Assembly: GCA_038043285.1 (NCBI GenBank)
Contig: JBBTCJ010000050.1
Span: 1 to 23,943 of the forward strand
DNA: 23,943 bases
Direction of reading: 5' to 3'
Source of the DNA: JBBTCJ01 sp038043285
Lineage (GTDB): Bacteria > Planctomycetota > Phycisphaerae > UBA1845
The stretch's first letter is position 1; each line of letters begins with the position of its first letter. This document shows positions 1 to 7,813 of the stretch, piece after piece. The position numbers were made by a program, and so were the translations under genes. A model generated the notes under the pieces. The model had not been told where the DNA came from. It ran no database searches and saw nothing but the letters and a program-made list of their open reading frames with translations.

Positions 1-29
1 CTCCGCGGCGCTGCTTCCTGTTCGCTCAT
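1..29 (-). CDS. rpsE: 30S ribosomal protein S5, N-terminal fragment (runs off window)
   Basis: Only the first nine codons (MSEQEAAPR) lie in the window; the gene continues past base 1. The ATG at 29 is preceded by AAGGA about 8 nt upstream. The call rests mainly on position: S5 follows L18 in the spc operon of nearly all bacteria. S5 is a small-subunit protein involved in decoding accuracy. The fragment is too short to be recognised by sequence alone. The 125-nt gap between it and rplR is longer than most gaps in this operon. Confidence 0.6.
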
Positions 30-154
30 CGCGTTCCTTGTCGGGCCCGACCCAAGCCCGTCCTAAAAGCGTCTCAACATTCCGTCTGGCACACTCTTCC
101 GGCTCCTAAGGACACCGGTGCGATCCGACATGGCGCGCCGTTCTTCCGGGCGCC

Positions 155-526
155 CTAGAACTTCAACCCGCTCTCCCGCGCCGCATCACCCAGGGCCTTC
201 AGACGCCCGTGATACCGATACCCGGCCCGATCGAAGCAAACGGTCGCGATCTGTTTGGCCGTCGCCCGCTCCGCCAACGCCTTGCCGACGGCCTTGGCGG
301 CTTCAATGTTTCCACCGCTCTTGATCGTCCCGCGAAGTTCCTTGCTCCGCGTGCTCGCCTCGCACAGCGTCACGCCCTTCGCGTCATCAATCAACTGAGC
401 ATAGATGTTCTTGAGGCTGCGAAACACCGCCAGCCTCGGCCGTTCTGCTGTGCCCACGATACGGCTGCGGATCGACCACTTCCGCCGCTGCCGACGCAGC
501 AACTTTATGGATTGTTCCCTGAGCAT
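155..526 (-). CDS. rplR: 50S ribosomal protein L18
   Basis: A 123-residue protein, near the usual 115-120. L18 binds 5S rRNA with L5 and helps dock it in the large subunit. The family signature GTAERPRLAVFRS is present around residues 25-37, followed by NIYAQLIDD. The basic N-terminus (LLRRQRRKWSIRSRI) and the C-terminal FDRAGYRYHGRLKALGDAAREGL-like end, close to the usual '[21 protein letters not shown]' pattern, support a full-length gene. It lies 24 nt downstream of rplF. The ribosome binding site is weak (GAAGAAG about 4 nt before the ATG), so translation may be coupled to L6. Confidence 0.95.
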   Translation of the reverse strand: MLREQSIKLLRRQRRKWSIRSRIVGTAERPRLAVFRSLKNIYAQLIDDAKGVTLCEASTRSKELRGTIKSGGNIEAAKAVGKALAERATAKQIATVCFDRAGYRYHGRLKALGDAARESGLKF

Positions 527-550
527 GACTTCTTCGTCCGATACCTTCCG

Positions 551-1147
551 CTACGCGCCGCTTGCCAGCGCCTTGCCCTGCTTACGACGGACAACTTCGC
601 CCTCGTAGCGGATTCCCTTGCCCTTGTACGGCTCCGTCTTGCGCAACGCGCGAATCTCCGCCGCAAACTGCCCGACATGCTGCTTGTCAAACCCCTTGAT
701 CAAGAGCTGGGCAGGCTCGTTTTCTCCACGGGCCGCGTCTCGCTCGATCACCACCTCCAGGCTGCTCGGAACGGGAAGTTCAAACTGCGATCCAACGCCC
801 CGGCGCCGACCAGAATAACCCACGTTGAGATGCAGCGTCTTGCCAAGCAGCTTGCAGTTGTATCCCGTCCCGTAGATCTGAAGACGACGCTCGAACCCTT
901 CCGAGACGCCCTTCACCATGTTGGCGACCAATGCGCGGACCAGGCCGTGGTTGGCTCGCCCTTGATTCGTGTCGTCCAACCGTCCGACCCGAACCACCTT
1001 GGCGCTCTCGTCCACCGCGACGCTGGTATTGCTCGGAAAACGAAAGGCGTTCGATCCCTTCGGTCCGGAGACGACGACCTGTCCGTCGGACAGCTTGACG
1101 CTCACGCCCGAGGGAATGCCCACTGGTTTCTTTCCAACTCTTGACAT
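551..1147 (-). CDS. rplF: 50S ribosomal protein L6
   Basis: A 198-residue protein, somewhat longer than the common 177-184 because of a C-terminal extension (VVRRKQGKALASGA). L6 has two similar alpha/beta domains and binds 23S rRNA near the factor-binding site. The N-terminal MSRVGKKPVGIP and the C-terminal KGKGIRYEGE motifs are diagnostic. The start follows the family consensus. It sits between rpsH (54 nt upstream) and rplR (24 nt downstream), in standard spc order. Confidence 0.96.
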   Translation of the reverse strand: MSRVGKKPVGIPSGVSVKLSDGQVVVSGPKGSNAFRFPSNTSVAVDESAKVVRVGRLDDTNQGRANHGLVRALVANMVKGVSEGFERRLQIYGTGYNCKLLGKTLHLNVGYSGRRRGVGSQFELPVPSSLEVVIERDAARGENEPAQLLIKGFDKQHVGQFAAEIRALRKTEPYKGKGIRYEGEVVRRKQGKALASGA

Positions 1148-1201
1148 CGCTCAACTATCCGTTCGCGGCGGCACGTCTAGCCCCGCCGCAACATCCGAAC
1201 C

Positions 1202-1597
1202 CTAGTACACCGTACAAAGAAGCTCCCCGCCGACCTTTTGTTCCCGGCACTGACGATCGCTCAGCACGCCCTTGGAGGTCGAAACCACGGCGATCCCCAG
1301 ACCGTCAAGTACCCGCGGAATCTCGTCCACCCCCCGGTACACCCGGCATCCACTTTTGGACACTCGATCCAGGTTCCGCAGCACCATCTCGCCCCGCGGA
1401 CCGTATTTCAGCTCGATGCGCAGAACGCCCTGCTTCGTGTCCGGGACCACGTCATATCCTGTAACGTATCCCTCGTCGCGCAGCACTTTCGCCACCCCCA
1501 GCTTCAACTTCGAGGAAGGAATGCTCACCTGCTTCCGGCGAACGCGCACGGCGTTGCGGATTCGCGTCAACATGTCCGCTATCGGATCAGACCACAT
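1202..1597 (-). CDS. rpsH: 30S ribosomal protein S8
   Basis: A 131-residue protein, typical for the family. S8 binds the central domain of 16S rRNA and in enterobacteria represses its own operon. The N-terminus (DPIADMLTRIRNA) matches the universal S8 start. The C-terminal block STSKGVLSDRQCREQKVGGELL matches the conserved 'STSxGxMT...GGE' region, with several substitutions. There is a 47-nt gap to the upstream rpsN. Whether the autoregulatory role exists here cannot be told from sequence. Confidence 0.96.
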   Translation of the reverse strand: MWSDPIADMLTRIRNAVRVRRKQVSIPSSKLKLGVAKVLRDEGYVTGYDVVPDTKQGVLRIELKYGPRGEMVLRNLDRVSKSGCRVYRGVDEIPRVLDGLGIAVVSTSKGVLSDRQCREQKVGGELLCTVY

Positions 1598-1644
1598 CGT
1601 TTTCGTCCGCGCCCGCGGCGGTATCGCCGCCCGGCTCTCCTAAA

Positions 1645-1830
1645 CTACCAACTCGCCTTCCGCACCCCGGGAATCAGCCCGTCGAGCGCCAGGCTCCGGA
1701 AACAAATCCGGCAAAGCCGAAACTTTCGATACACCGCCCGCGACCGTCCGCAGATCAAACACCGCCGGACCTTTCGGCACTTGAACTTCGGCTCAAGCTG
1801 CGACTTGTAAACCCACGCCTTGGTCGCCAT
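1645..1830 (-). CDS. rpsN: 30S ribosomal protein S14, zinc-binding short type
   Basis: A 61-residue protein. This is the short zinc-binding ('type Z', C+) form of S14, not the 100-residue zinc-free form. Two CxxC knuckles (CLIC near residues 24-27 and CRIC near 40-43) would hold one zinc ion. The C-terminus IPGVRKASW is the family hallmark. The ATG directly abuts the TAA stop of rplE with no intervening base, so translation is likely coupled. Confidence 0.96.
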   Translation of the reverse strand: MATKAWVYKSQLEPKFKCRKVRRCLICGRSRAVYRKFRLCRICFRSLALDGLIPGVRKASW

Positions 1831-2388
1831 TTAGTTCTCTTGCTCCTCCGTCCCGCGCAAGGGAAGTCCCAGCTTCGCCAGCAACGCCCGACCCTGCGCG
1901 TCGTTCTTCGCGCTGGTCACGAAGGTCACGTGCATCCCCTGCGTGAACGTCACTTTCCCCAGATCGATCTCCGAAAAAATCGACTGGTCCGAGATGCCCA
2001 TCGAGAAGTTCCCCCGCCCGTCGAAGCTGCGCGGATTCAGCCCCCGAAAGTCGCGCATACGCGGAATGGCGGCGTTGAACAACCGGTCCACAAACTCGTA
2101 CATCCGCTTTCCACGCAACGTCACCCGACACCCGATCTCCATGTCCTTGCGCAGCTTGAAGTTCGACACCGCCCGCATCGCCCGTCGAATCTGCGGCTTT
2201 TGCCCCGTGATCTTCGCCAGATCCTCGATCACCGCGGGCAGCCGATTCTTGTCCTGAGCCGGAGAACCGGTCCCCATCACCACCACCACCTTCTTCAGCC
2301 GGGGCACGGCCATGGGGTTGCTGATCCCCAGCGTTTGCTGAAGATCCGCGACGACTTCGCTCCGATACCGTTCCAGCAACCGCGCCAT
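1831..2388 (-). CDS. rplE: 50S ribosomal protein L5
   Basis: A 185-residue protein of normal length. L5 binds 5S rRNA and contacts the P-site tRNA through a flexible loop. Recognisable blocks are the N-terminal YRSEVVADLQQTLGISNPMAVPRLKKVVV, the central TGQKPQIRRAMRAVSNFKLRK and FRGLNPRSFDGRGNFSMGISDQ. These follow the consensus throughout, although the usual arginine/lysine-rich positions vary. The stop codon abuts the start of rpsN. The rplX gene ends 16 nt upstream. Confidence 0.96.
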   Translation of the reverse strand: MARLLERYRSEVVADLQQTLGISNPMAVPRLKKVVVVMGTGSPAQDKNRLPAVIEDLAKITGQKPQIRRAMRAVSNFKLRKDMEIGCRVTLRGKRMYEFVDRLFNAAIPRMRDFRGLNPRSFDGRGNFSMGISDQSIFSEIDLGKVTFTQGMHVTFVTSAKNDAQGRALLAKLGLPLRGTEEQEN

Positions 2389-2404
2389 CGACCACCACTC
2401 CCGC

Positions 2405-2770
2405 TTACGTCCGCAACTCTCTCTTCGCCCGCGTCAACGTGTGCAACGTGTGACCTGCCGTGCTCACCCGACGCTTCGACGCCACACCTTTCCCGCCCGA
2501 CGCCGCCTCGACCGCAAACCGCACCCGCAACGCCTTCCCCGCGGCCGAATCCACCGGCATCACGTTCGATACGTGCAGCGGGGCCTCCTTCTGAACCCGT
2601 CCGCCCTGCGGATTGCGCCGCGTTGGCCGAACGTGCCGGAACACAATGTTCACCCCCTCCACCACCACCTGGTCCCGTCGCGGATCCACGCGCAAAACCT
2701 TCCCCCGAGCGCCACGATGATCGCCGGCGATCACTTCCACCAAGTCGTTTTTGCGAATCCGCCGCGCCAT
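2405..2770 (-). CDS. rplX: 50S ribosomal protein L24
   Basis: A 121-residue protein, slightly longer than the usual ~105. L24 is an early assembly protein that nucleates folding of 23S rRNA domain I. The N-terminal KOW motif (NDLVEVIAGDHRGARGKVLRVDP, residues 8-30) and the EGVNIVFRHVRPTRRNPQGGRVQKEAPLHVSNVMPVD region are diagnostic. The C-terminus (VASKRRVSTAGHTLHTLTRAKRELRT) is longer than usual. A GGTGGAG sequence lies upstream of the ATG. Confidence 0.95.
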   Translation of the reverse strand: MARRIRKNDLVEVIAGDHRGARGKVLRVDPRRDQVVVEGVNIVFRHVRPTRRNPQGGRVQKEAPLHVSNVMPVDSAAGKALRVRFAVEAASGGKGVASKRRVSTAGHTLHTLTRAKRELRT

Positions 2771-2808
2771 GATCCCCGTCGCTCCACCTTCAGCCTGTCA
2801 AAACCCGC

Positions 2809-3225
2809 CTAGACCACCTCTTCCGCCAGCGAGATGATCTTCATAAAGTTTTTTTCGCGCAGCTCGCGGGCCACCGCTCCGAAAATGCGCGTCCCGCGAG
2901 GCTCATTCTTGTCGTCCAGCAACACCACGGCATTGCTGTCAAAGCGCACGCAACTCCCGTCCGCCCGCCGCGTCGGCCGCTTCATTCGCACCACGACGGC
3001 CTTCGCCTTGCGCCGTTTCGACCGGTCCTTCCGATCCGCACCCCCGGAAAACTCGCTGTTGGGCAACGCCTTCTTCACCGTCACCATGACGATGTCGCCG
3101 ATCTTCGCCGTCTTCAGCCGATACTTGCCGGGCCGCGCGGTGCTTCCCTTGTAGACGTTGAACACCATGGCCTGCTTCGCGCCGGTGTTGTCCGCTACGT
3201 CTACCTTGGTAAACATCTGAATCAT
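2809..3225 (-). CDS. rplN: 50S ribosomal protein L14, with internal insertion
   Basis: A 138-residue protein against the usual 122-123. L14 sits at the subunit interface and contacts 16S rRNA. The N-terminus (MIQMFTKVDVADNTGAK) and C-terminus (GTRIFGAVARELREKNFMKIISLAEEVV) match the family closely. The extra length falls in two places: a few residues near PGKYRLKTAKIG, and about ten basic residues around 59-73 (FSGGADRKDRSKRR), between ALPNS and KAKAVVVR. The insertion keeps the frame and the flanking strands, so it looks like a lineage-specific loop and not an error. Confidence 0.96.
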   Translation of the reverse strand: MIQMFTKVDVADNTGAKQAMVFNVYKGSTARPGKYRLKTAKIGDIVMVTVKKALPNSEFSGGADRKDRSKRRKAKAVVVRMKRPTRRADGSCVRFDSNAVVLLDDKNEPRGTRIFGAVARELREKNFMKIISLAEEVV

Positions 3226-3272
3226 GATCGAATCTCGCTACCCGCAACGCCCCGCCGCGACTCCAAACCGCC

Positions 3273-3554
3273 CTAGCCGGCACGAACGATCCGAATCAGA
3301 CGCCAGCACTTCGTCTTTGAAACCCTTCGGCACGAGGCCACCTCGACGATATCCCCTGCCTTCGCTTCGTTCTTCTCGTCATGCGCGCCCAGAACCGTCG
3401 AGCGCTGATAGTACTTCCCATACTTCGGGTGTTTGACCATGTAGTCGAACCGAACCCGGATCGTCTTGTGACCCTTGTCCGACACCACCATCCCGGTGCG
3501 ATGCTCTCGCGGGTCGCGCGCCATCGCCGTTCTATTCAACGTCCCACTCGCCAT
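3273..3554 (-). CDS. rpsQ: 30S ribosomal protein S17
   Basis: An OB-fold protein that binds the 5' domain of 16S rRNA. From the ATG at 3554 it is 93 residues. The frame stays open to 3602, but those codons do not resemble S17. An internal ATG at 3524 would give 83 residues, the textbook length, but has no visible ribosome binding site, whereas GGA lies 5-6 nt before 3554. Core motifs are GMVVSDKGHKTIRV, KHPKYGKYYQRST and GDIVEVASCRRVSKTKCWRL. The choice of start is uncertain; the family is not. Confidence 0.93.
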   Translation of the reverse strand: MASGTLNRTAMARDPREHRTGMVVSDKGHKTIRVRFDYMVKHPKYGKYYQRSTVLGAHDEKNEAKAGDIVEVASCRRVSKTKCWRLIRIVRAG

Positions 3555-3646
3555 GCCTGTCCGATCTCTAAACGCCCCTGCACGACCTCTCCACGCCCGC
3601 ACCGCCGCCGGCCACGCGGGTCACCCGGACCCGCGGAAAAACGCTC

Positions 3647-3898
3647 CTAGTGCGTCGCACGATGAGCCGCCACGGCTTCAAGGTGGTGCTGCTTCTCCTC
3701 GATGCCCGTCTCCCCGCGCTCCCGCAACACCGTCAGCACCCGTGCAATGTCTTTCTGCGTCGCCTTCAACTGCCGCGGATTCTCCAGCTTCTCAGTCACC
3801 GCCTGCGCCCGCAAATCGAACATGTGCCGCCGAAGACGCTCCAGTTCCGCGTGCAGCTCGTTCGTCTTCGTCTCACGGATCTCCGCGACCTTCATCAC
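3647..3898 (-). CDS. rpmC: 50S ribosomal protein L29
   Basis: An 83-residue protein, a little above the usual 63-70. L29 is a two-helix protein near the polypeptide exit tunnel. The N-terminal half (VAEIRETKTNELHAELERLRRHMFDLRAQAVTEKLENPRQLKATQKDIARVLTVLRER) follows the family pattern from start to end, including the 'FxLRxQ' and 'ExPxxLxxxRxxIARxxTxLRER' blocks. The C-terminal tail (TGIEEKQHHLEAVAAHRATH) is extra. Two adjacent ATGs (3898 and 3895) are possible starts. rplP ends 25 nt upstream. Confidence 0.94.
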   Translation of the reverse strand: MMKVAEIRETKTNELHAELERLRRHMFDLRAQAVTEKLENPRQLKATQKDIARVLTVLRERGETGIEEKQHHLEAVAAHRATH

Positions 3899-3923
3899 CG
3901 CCTCAGTTCTTTACCTGGCCACC

Positions 3924-4343
3924 CTACAGCCCGTGCCGACGACGCACAAACCGACACCGAAACGGAAGCTTGTGCGCCACCCGCAACAACGCGGTACGGG
4001 CTACTTCTTCCTCCACCCCGCCGATCTCGAAGACCACGGCCCCTTCACGAACGCACGCGACCCAGAACTCCGGATCACCCTTCCCCTTGCCCATTCGCGT
4101 CTCCAGCGGCTTCGACGACACCGGCTTGTGCGGAAACAAGCGAACGTATACCCGACCCTCGCGGTGGAGATAATGGGTGGCCGCCACGCGCCCGGCTTCA
4201 ATCTGTCGCCCCGTGATCCATCCCGTGCCCAGAAGCTGCAGGCCAAACTCGCCGAAGGCCACCGTGTTGCCCTTCGAAGCCACGCCGCGGACCTTGCCGC
4301 GCTGGCTCTTCCGCCACTTCACTCTTTTGGGCATCAACGCCAT
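3924..4343 (-). CDS. rplP: 50S ribosomal protein L16
   Basis: A 139-residue protein of standard length. L16 contacts the A-site tRNA and organises the central protuberance and peptidyl transferase region. MPKRVKWRKSQRGKVRG at the N-terminus and the PHKPVSSKPLETRMGKGKGDPEFWVA block are diagnostic. ATGs at 4343 and 4334 are both possible; the second gives the more usual MPKR start. It lies 51 nt downstream of rpsC. Confidence 0.96.
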   Translation of the reverse strand: MALMPKRVKWRKSQRGKVRGVASKGNTVAFGEFGLQLLGTGWITGRQIEAGRVAATHYLHREGRVYVRLFPHKPVSSKPLETRMGKGKGDPEFWVACVREGAVVFEIGGVEEEVARTALLRVAHKLPFRCRFVRRRHGL

Positions 4344-4394
4344 CGTGCCGTCTCCCTCGCTGCGAACGCCTCCCGGCGATCGAGCCTTCGCGGG

Positions 4395-5093
4395 CTACCC
4401 GCGTTTCCCCCGCCGCGGTTCTCGCGATCGTGGCGCTTCCTCAAGAATCGCCTCCTCGCCATACCGCCCCCGGTAGAGCCACACCTTGATGCCGATCGCC
4501 CCGTACTTCGTACGGCAAGTCGCCGTGCCGTAATCCACGTTCGCCCGCAGCGTGTGCAGCGGAATCGAACCCCGCAACTGCGTCTCCCGACGAGCCATCT
4601 CCGAGCCGCCCAACCGCCCGGAGCACATGATCTTCACGCCCTTCGCCCCGCAGGCCATCGCCGAGTCGATCCGCATCTTCATCACCCGACGGAATCCCGC
4701 TCGCTTCTTCAACTGCTCTGACACCGCCTCGGCCATGAGCTTCGCGTTTGCATCCGGAACCTTGATCTCCATGATGTTCAGATTGATGTTTCGGTCAATC
4801 AGGTTCTCCAGCTGCTCCTTCAGCTTCTCGATCTCCGCGCCCTTGGGACCAATCACCAGACCGGGACGGGCCGTGTGCAATAGAACCTTCACTTCGTTGC
4901 GCGTCCGCTCGATCTCCACTTTGGCCACCGCCGCGTACGGAGGCTGTTTGTTGAGCTTGTCGTCGATGTACTTTCGAATCCGGTGGTCCTCGATCAAAAA
5001 CTCCGAGAACGCGGCCTTCGGCGCAAACCACCGCGACCGCCAATCTTCGGTGATCCCGATCCGAAATCCGATCGGATTGACTTTTTGACCCAC
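4395..5093 (-). CDS. rpsC: 30S ribosomal protein S3 (GTG start)
   Basis: A 232-residue protein from the GTG at 5093. This start is chosen because GQKVNPIGFRIG is the universal S3 N-terminus and GGGAG lies about 7 nt upstream. The frame stays open to 5261, but those 56 codons overlap rplV and are not S3-like. S3 lines the mRNA entry tunnel with S4 and S5. The KH-type RNA-binding domain contains VIGPKGAEIEKLKEQL near residues 80-95. The C-terminal domain has RRVMKMRIDSAMACGAKGVKI and GIKVWLYRG. Confidence 0.96.
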   Translation of the reverse strand: MGQKVNPIGFRIGITEDWRSRWFAPKAAFSEFLIEDHRIRKYIDDKLNKQPPYAAVAKVEIERTRNEVKVLLHTARPGLVIGPKGAEIEKLKEQLENLIDRNINLNIMEIKVPDANAKLMAEAVSEQLKKRAGFRRVMKMRIDSAMACGAKGVKIMCSGRLGGSEMARRETQLRGSIPLHTLRANVDYGTATCRTKYGAIGIKVWLYRGRYGEEAILEEAPRSREPRRGKRG

Positions 5094-5149
5094 GCCTGAC
5101 TCCCTACGAATGCATGCCCGCCCCAAAAACCGACCGTCGACCGCGCCGG

Positions 5150-5512
5150 CTACCCTTCCGCCCGTTCCGCCACCGTCACCACGATGTGACTGGTGCGCTT
5201 GATGATCGGGTGCGCCCGCCCGCGATCCTTGGGTCTCCACCGGCGGTAATGCGGGCCGCAATCCACCCGCGCCTCCGCCACCACCAGCCGGCGCATGTCC
5301 GCCTCCTGCTCGTCCGCGTTGACCATCGCCGATTTCAACACGTTGCTGACGAACCGGGCCGCGCGGTGAGAATCAAACCGCAACTGCTCCACGGCCGCAT
5401 CGCAGGGAAGCCCCCGAATCAGTCCGATCACCAGCGACGCCTTCCGCGGCGCAATCCGCGCGAAGCGATGCTTGGCCATCCACGTCCGGGTCTGCTCAAC
5501 GGTGTCCGCCAT
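5150..5512 (-). CDS. rplV: 50S ribosomal protein L22
   Basis: A 120-residue protein of normal length. L22 lines the exit tunnel through a long beta-hairpin. The recognisable parts are ARIAPRKASLVIGLIRGLPCDAAVEQLRF, KSAMVNADEQ and the hairpin region GPHYRRWRPKDRGRAHPIIKRTSHIVVTV, the usual 'GPxxKRxxPRARGRAxxIxKRTSHIT' with some substitutions. It is 35 nt downstream of rpsS and 56 nt upstream of the rpsC GTG. Confidence 0.95.
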   Translation of the reverse strand: MADTVEQTRTWMAKHRFARIAPRKASLVIGLIRGLPCDAAVEQLRFDSHRAARFVSNVLKSAMVNADEQEADMRRLVVAEARVDCGPHYRRWRPKDRGRAHPIIKRTSHIVVTVAERAEG

Positions 5513-5547
5513 GCCTTTTCATCCACCCAGCCGCCGCGCGGAGGCGA

Positions 5548-5838
5548 TCACGTTCTGCTCTCGCCGCCGCCCGCCGCCTTCTTTGTCCCACTGTGCCCGC
5601 GGAAAGTCCGCGTCGGACTGAATTCGCCCAGCTTGTGACCGACCATGTCCTCGGTCACGTACACGGGATGGAACACCTTCCCGTTGTGCACCTCAAACCG
5701 TTGCCCGATGAACTCCGGAACAATCGTGCAACGCCGGGCCCAGGTGCGGACCACGCCTCCGCCGGTCTGCTTCAAGCGCATGACCTTCTGGAACAGCTTC
5801 TCGTCGACGTATGGACCCTTTTTCGCCGATCGCGTCAT
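5548..5838 (-). CDS. rpsS: 30S ribosomal protein S19
   Basis: A 96-residue protein, typical. S19 forms a complex with S13 in the head of the small subunit near the A-site. N-terminal RSAKKGPYVDEKLFQKV, then RRCTIVPEFIGQRFEVHNGKVFHPVYVTEDMVGHKLGEFSPTRTFRGHSG, is an almost unbroken match to the family consensus. It lies between rplB and rplV in standard order. Confidence 0.97.
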   Translation of the reverse strand: MTRSAKKGPYVDEKLFQKVMRLKQTGGGVVRTWARRCTIVPEFIGQRFEVHNGKVFHPVYVTEDMVGHKLGEFSPTRTFRGHSGTKKAAGGGESRT

Positions 5839-5920
5839 CGATTCACCCGCCGTACCATCGCCCCATCCGCCAGCCGCCGATCACGCCGCGTGACCGAAAA
5901 CCACCCCGCACCCGCGCCGC

Positions 5921-6790
5921 TTACCTCTTCTTGGGCTTGGGCAATTGACCATAACGTACACTGCGCCGTCTCCGCAGGATTCTCGCGTTCGAAGCCTTCC
6001 GCGGACTCCGCGTCCGACCGCCCTTCGCCAACACGCCCGTCGGACTGCACGGATGCCGACCGCCGCCGCTCCGCCCTTCACCTCCGCCCAACGGATGCGC
6101 CACCGGGTTCTGCGCCGTCCCGCGAACATGGGGACGAATCCCGCGATGGCGCGATCGCCCGGCCTTGCCCCACCGAATATTCTGATGGTCCTGGTTGCCC
6201 AGTTGTCCGATGGTCGCCCGGCATTCGGAACGAACCTCGCGCATCTCACCCGACGGCAACACCAAAATCGCCCAGTCGTCATTGCGTGACAGAAGCTTCG
6301 CCGCACCGCCGGCCGACCGCACCAGCTTGCCCCCTTGCCCGACGTTCATTTCGATATTGTGAACGTCCAGACCCGGAGGAATATTCCGCAGCGGCATGGC
6401 GTTGCCCACCTTCGGCTCCACCACCGCCCCGCTCTCAACCTTCTCCCCCGCTTTCAAGCCCGACGGCGCGAGAATATACCGCTTTTCCCCGTCGGAATAG
6501 ACCACCAGCGCGATGTGACTCGACCGGTTGGGATCGTATTCCACAGAGTGAACCGTACCCTCGCAACCATCCTTGTCGCGTTTGAAGTCAATCTGCCGAT
6601 AGATCCGTCGAGCGCCACCGCCGCGATGGCGGGAGGTGATCCGACCGTGGTGATTCCGCCCGCCGTGCTTGCTCAACCGCTCGCACAGCGACTTTTCGGG
6701 GTGCGAGTGCTTGTCGGTCAACTCCGCGAAGTCGTTGACCGTCGAAGCACGCCGCCCGGGCGAAGTCGGCTTGTAGGTAATCAGACCCAT
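5921..6790 (-). CDS. rplB: 50S ribosomal protein L2
   Basis: A 289-residue protein from the ATG at 6790. This start gives MGLITYKPTSPGRR, the family N-terminus, with GGGA upstream; a TTG at 6808 in the same frame is less likely. L2 is needed for subunit association and supports the peptidyl transferase centre. Visible motifs are HGGRNHHGRITSRHRGGGARRIYRQIDFKR near residues 43-72 and the C-terminal NPVAHPLGGGEGR, which contains the conserved catalytic-core histidine region (AHPLGGG). The tail ends in a basic segment. Confidence 0.97.
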   Translation of the reverse strand: MGLITYKPTSPGRRASTVNDFAELTDKHSHPEKSLCERLSKHGGRNHHGRITSRHRGGGARRIYRQIDFKRDKDGCEGTVHSVEYDPNRSSHIALVVYSDGEKRYILAPSGLKAGEKVESGAVVEPKVGNAMPLRNIPPGLDVHNIEMNVGQGGKLVRSAGGAAKLLSRNDDWAILVLPSGEMREVRSECRATIGQLGNQDHQNIRWGKAGRSRHRGIRPHVRGTAQNPVAHPLGGGEGRSGGGRHPCSPTGVLAKGGRTRSPRKASNARILRRRRSVRYGQLPKPKKR

Positions 6791-6854
6791 CGTCGTCCCA
6801 CGTCTCAAAAAAGACTCGGCGAAGGCCCTGTAGGCCGCCGCCGAAGTCGCTTAC

Positions 6855-7166
6855 CTAAAACAAGTCAATATGGTGCTCCGCGTGCAGCACCACCACCGCT
6901 TTCTTCCAATGTCGCGTCTTTCCGGTCTTGTACCGCACCCGACGCGGCTTTCCCTTGTGATTGGCCGTCCGCACCGCCCGGACCCTCACGTTGTAAATCT
7001 TCTCGATCGCCTGCCGGATCATCGGTTTGGTCGCGTCCGGGTGAACCTCGAACGAGTACGAACCGCCCCGCACGGCCCGCGATCGCGTGGCCGCGTGTGA
7101 CTGTTGCGCCTGGTGCGACCCTTTCTCGGTCACCAGTGGACGTCGCACGATGTTGTAGATATCCAT
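6855..7166 (-). CDS. rplW: 50S ribosomal protein L23, with internal insertion
   Basis: A 103-residue protein. L23 is at the exit-tunnel mouth and docks trigger factor and SRP. The N-terminus IVRRPLVTEKGS and the middle YSFEVHPDATKPMIRQAIEKIYNVRVRAVRTANHKGKPRR followed by TRHWKKAVVVL match the family. Between TEK and YSFEV there are about ten more residues than in E. coli L23 (HQAQQSHAATRSRAVRGG). Most homologues have a short link there. It lies 11 nt after rplD. Confidence 0.95.
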   Translation of the reverse strand: MDIYNIVRRPLVTEKGSHQAQQSHAATRSRAVRGGSYSFEVHPDATKPMIRQAIEKIYNVRVRAVRTANHKGKPRRVRYKTGKTRHWKKAVVVLHAEHHIDLF

Positions 7167-7177
7167 CCCCGCCGCCC

Positions 7178-7807
7178 TTACTTGCCGTTCGTCCGGGTCG
7201 ACAACCGCTCAAACGCCGCCCGCGTGAACACCACCCGCGATCGCTTCAACACGTCGTACACGCTCATCTCGTCCACCGAGCGCACCTCAGTGCGCGCCAC
7301 GTTCCGCCCGGAAAGATACGCCGCCCGGTCGTACTCCACCGTGGCGAATACACAGCCGCGGTCCGCTCCGATCGCCGTCAGCATCGTCGCAAAAGCCTTC
7401 GTCTTCGGCGCCGCACACTGGAACCCGTCCAGCACCACAACCTCGGAGGCCTTGATCTTGGCGAGAATCGCACTGTCCCGCGCCAGCCGTCGCATCTTCT
7501 TCGACAACTCCTTGGGCGAGTGAGGCACCCGCTTGGCGAAGGCCCGCCCGCCGCCACGACGGACCGGCGTGCGGATCATTCCCGCCCGCGCATTGCCCGT
7601 CCCCTTCTGGCGATACAACTTCCGCGTCGATCCCGCAACGTCTGCGCGCCCCTTGGTCCGCGCGCTGTCCGATCGCTGATGGTCCAGGTAGGCCACAATT
7701 GCCTGCTTAATCAGCGCCGCCCGCACCCGGCCCCCCAGCACCGCGGGGTCAATCGTCACCTCGCCGGCGGGATCGCCTTTCATGTTGACAACCGGAACCG
7801 ACAGCAT
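7178..7807 (-). CDS. rplD: 50S ribosomal protein L4
   Basis: A 209-residue protein of normal length. L4 has an extended loop reaching the exit tunnel; in E. coli it also represses the S10 operon. The loop motif KLYRQKGTGNARAGMIRTPVRRGGGRAFAKRVP (residues ~62-95) is the family hallmark. The C-terminal domain shows NVARTEVRSVDEMSVYDVLKRSRVVFTRAAFERL. It starts 6 nt after the rplC stop. The presence of a structured rpsJ leader is compatible with, but does not prove, L4 autoregulation. Confidence 0.96.
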   Translation of the reverse strand: MLSVPVVNMKGDPAGEVTIDPAVLGGRVRAALIKQAIVAYLDHQRSDSARTKGRADVAGSTRKLYRQKGTGNARAGMIRTPVRRGGGRAFAKRVPHSPKELSKKMRRLARDSAILAKIKASEVVVLDGFQCAAPKTKAFATMLTAIGADRGCVFATVEYDRAAYLSGRNVARTEVRSVDEMSVYDVLKRSRVVFTRAAFERLSTRTNGK

Positions 7808-7813
7808 CGCCGA

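Noticed and set aside
63..131. A 22-codon frame in the rplR-rpsE gap (MSDRTGVLRSRK...)
   Set aside because: Length is within chance, it has no clear ribosome binding site and nothing suggests a leader peptide.
209..1144. 311-codon open frame on the plus strand
   Set aside because: It is fully antisense to rplR and rplF. Long antisense frames are expected in this GC-rich DNA, and its translation shows no family signature.
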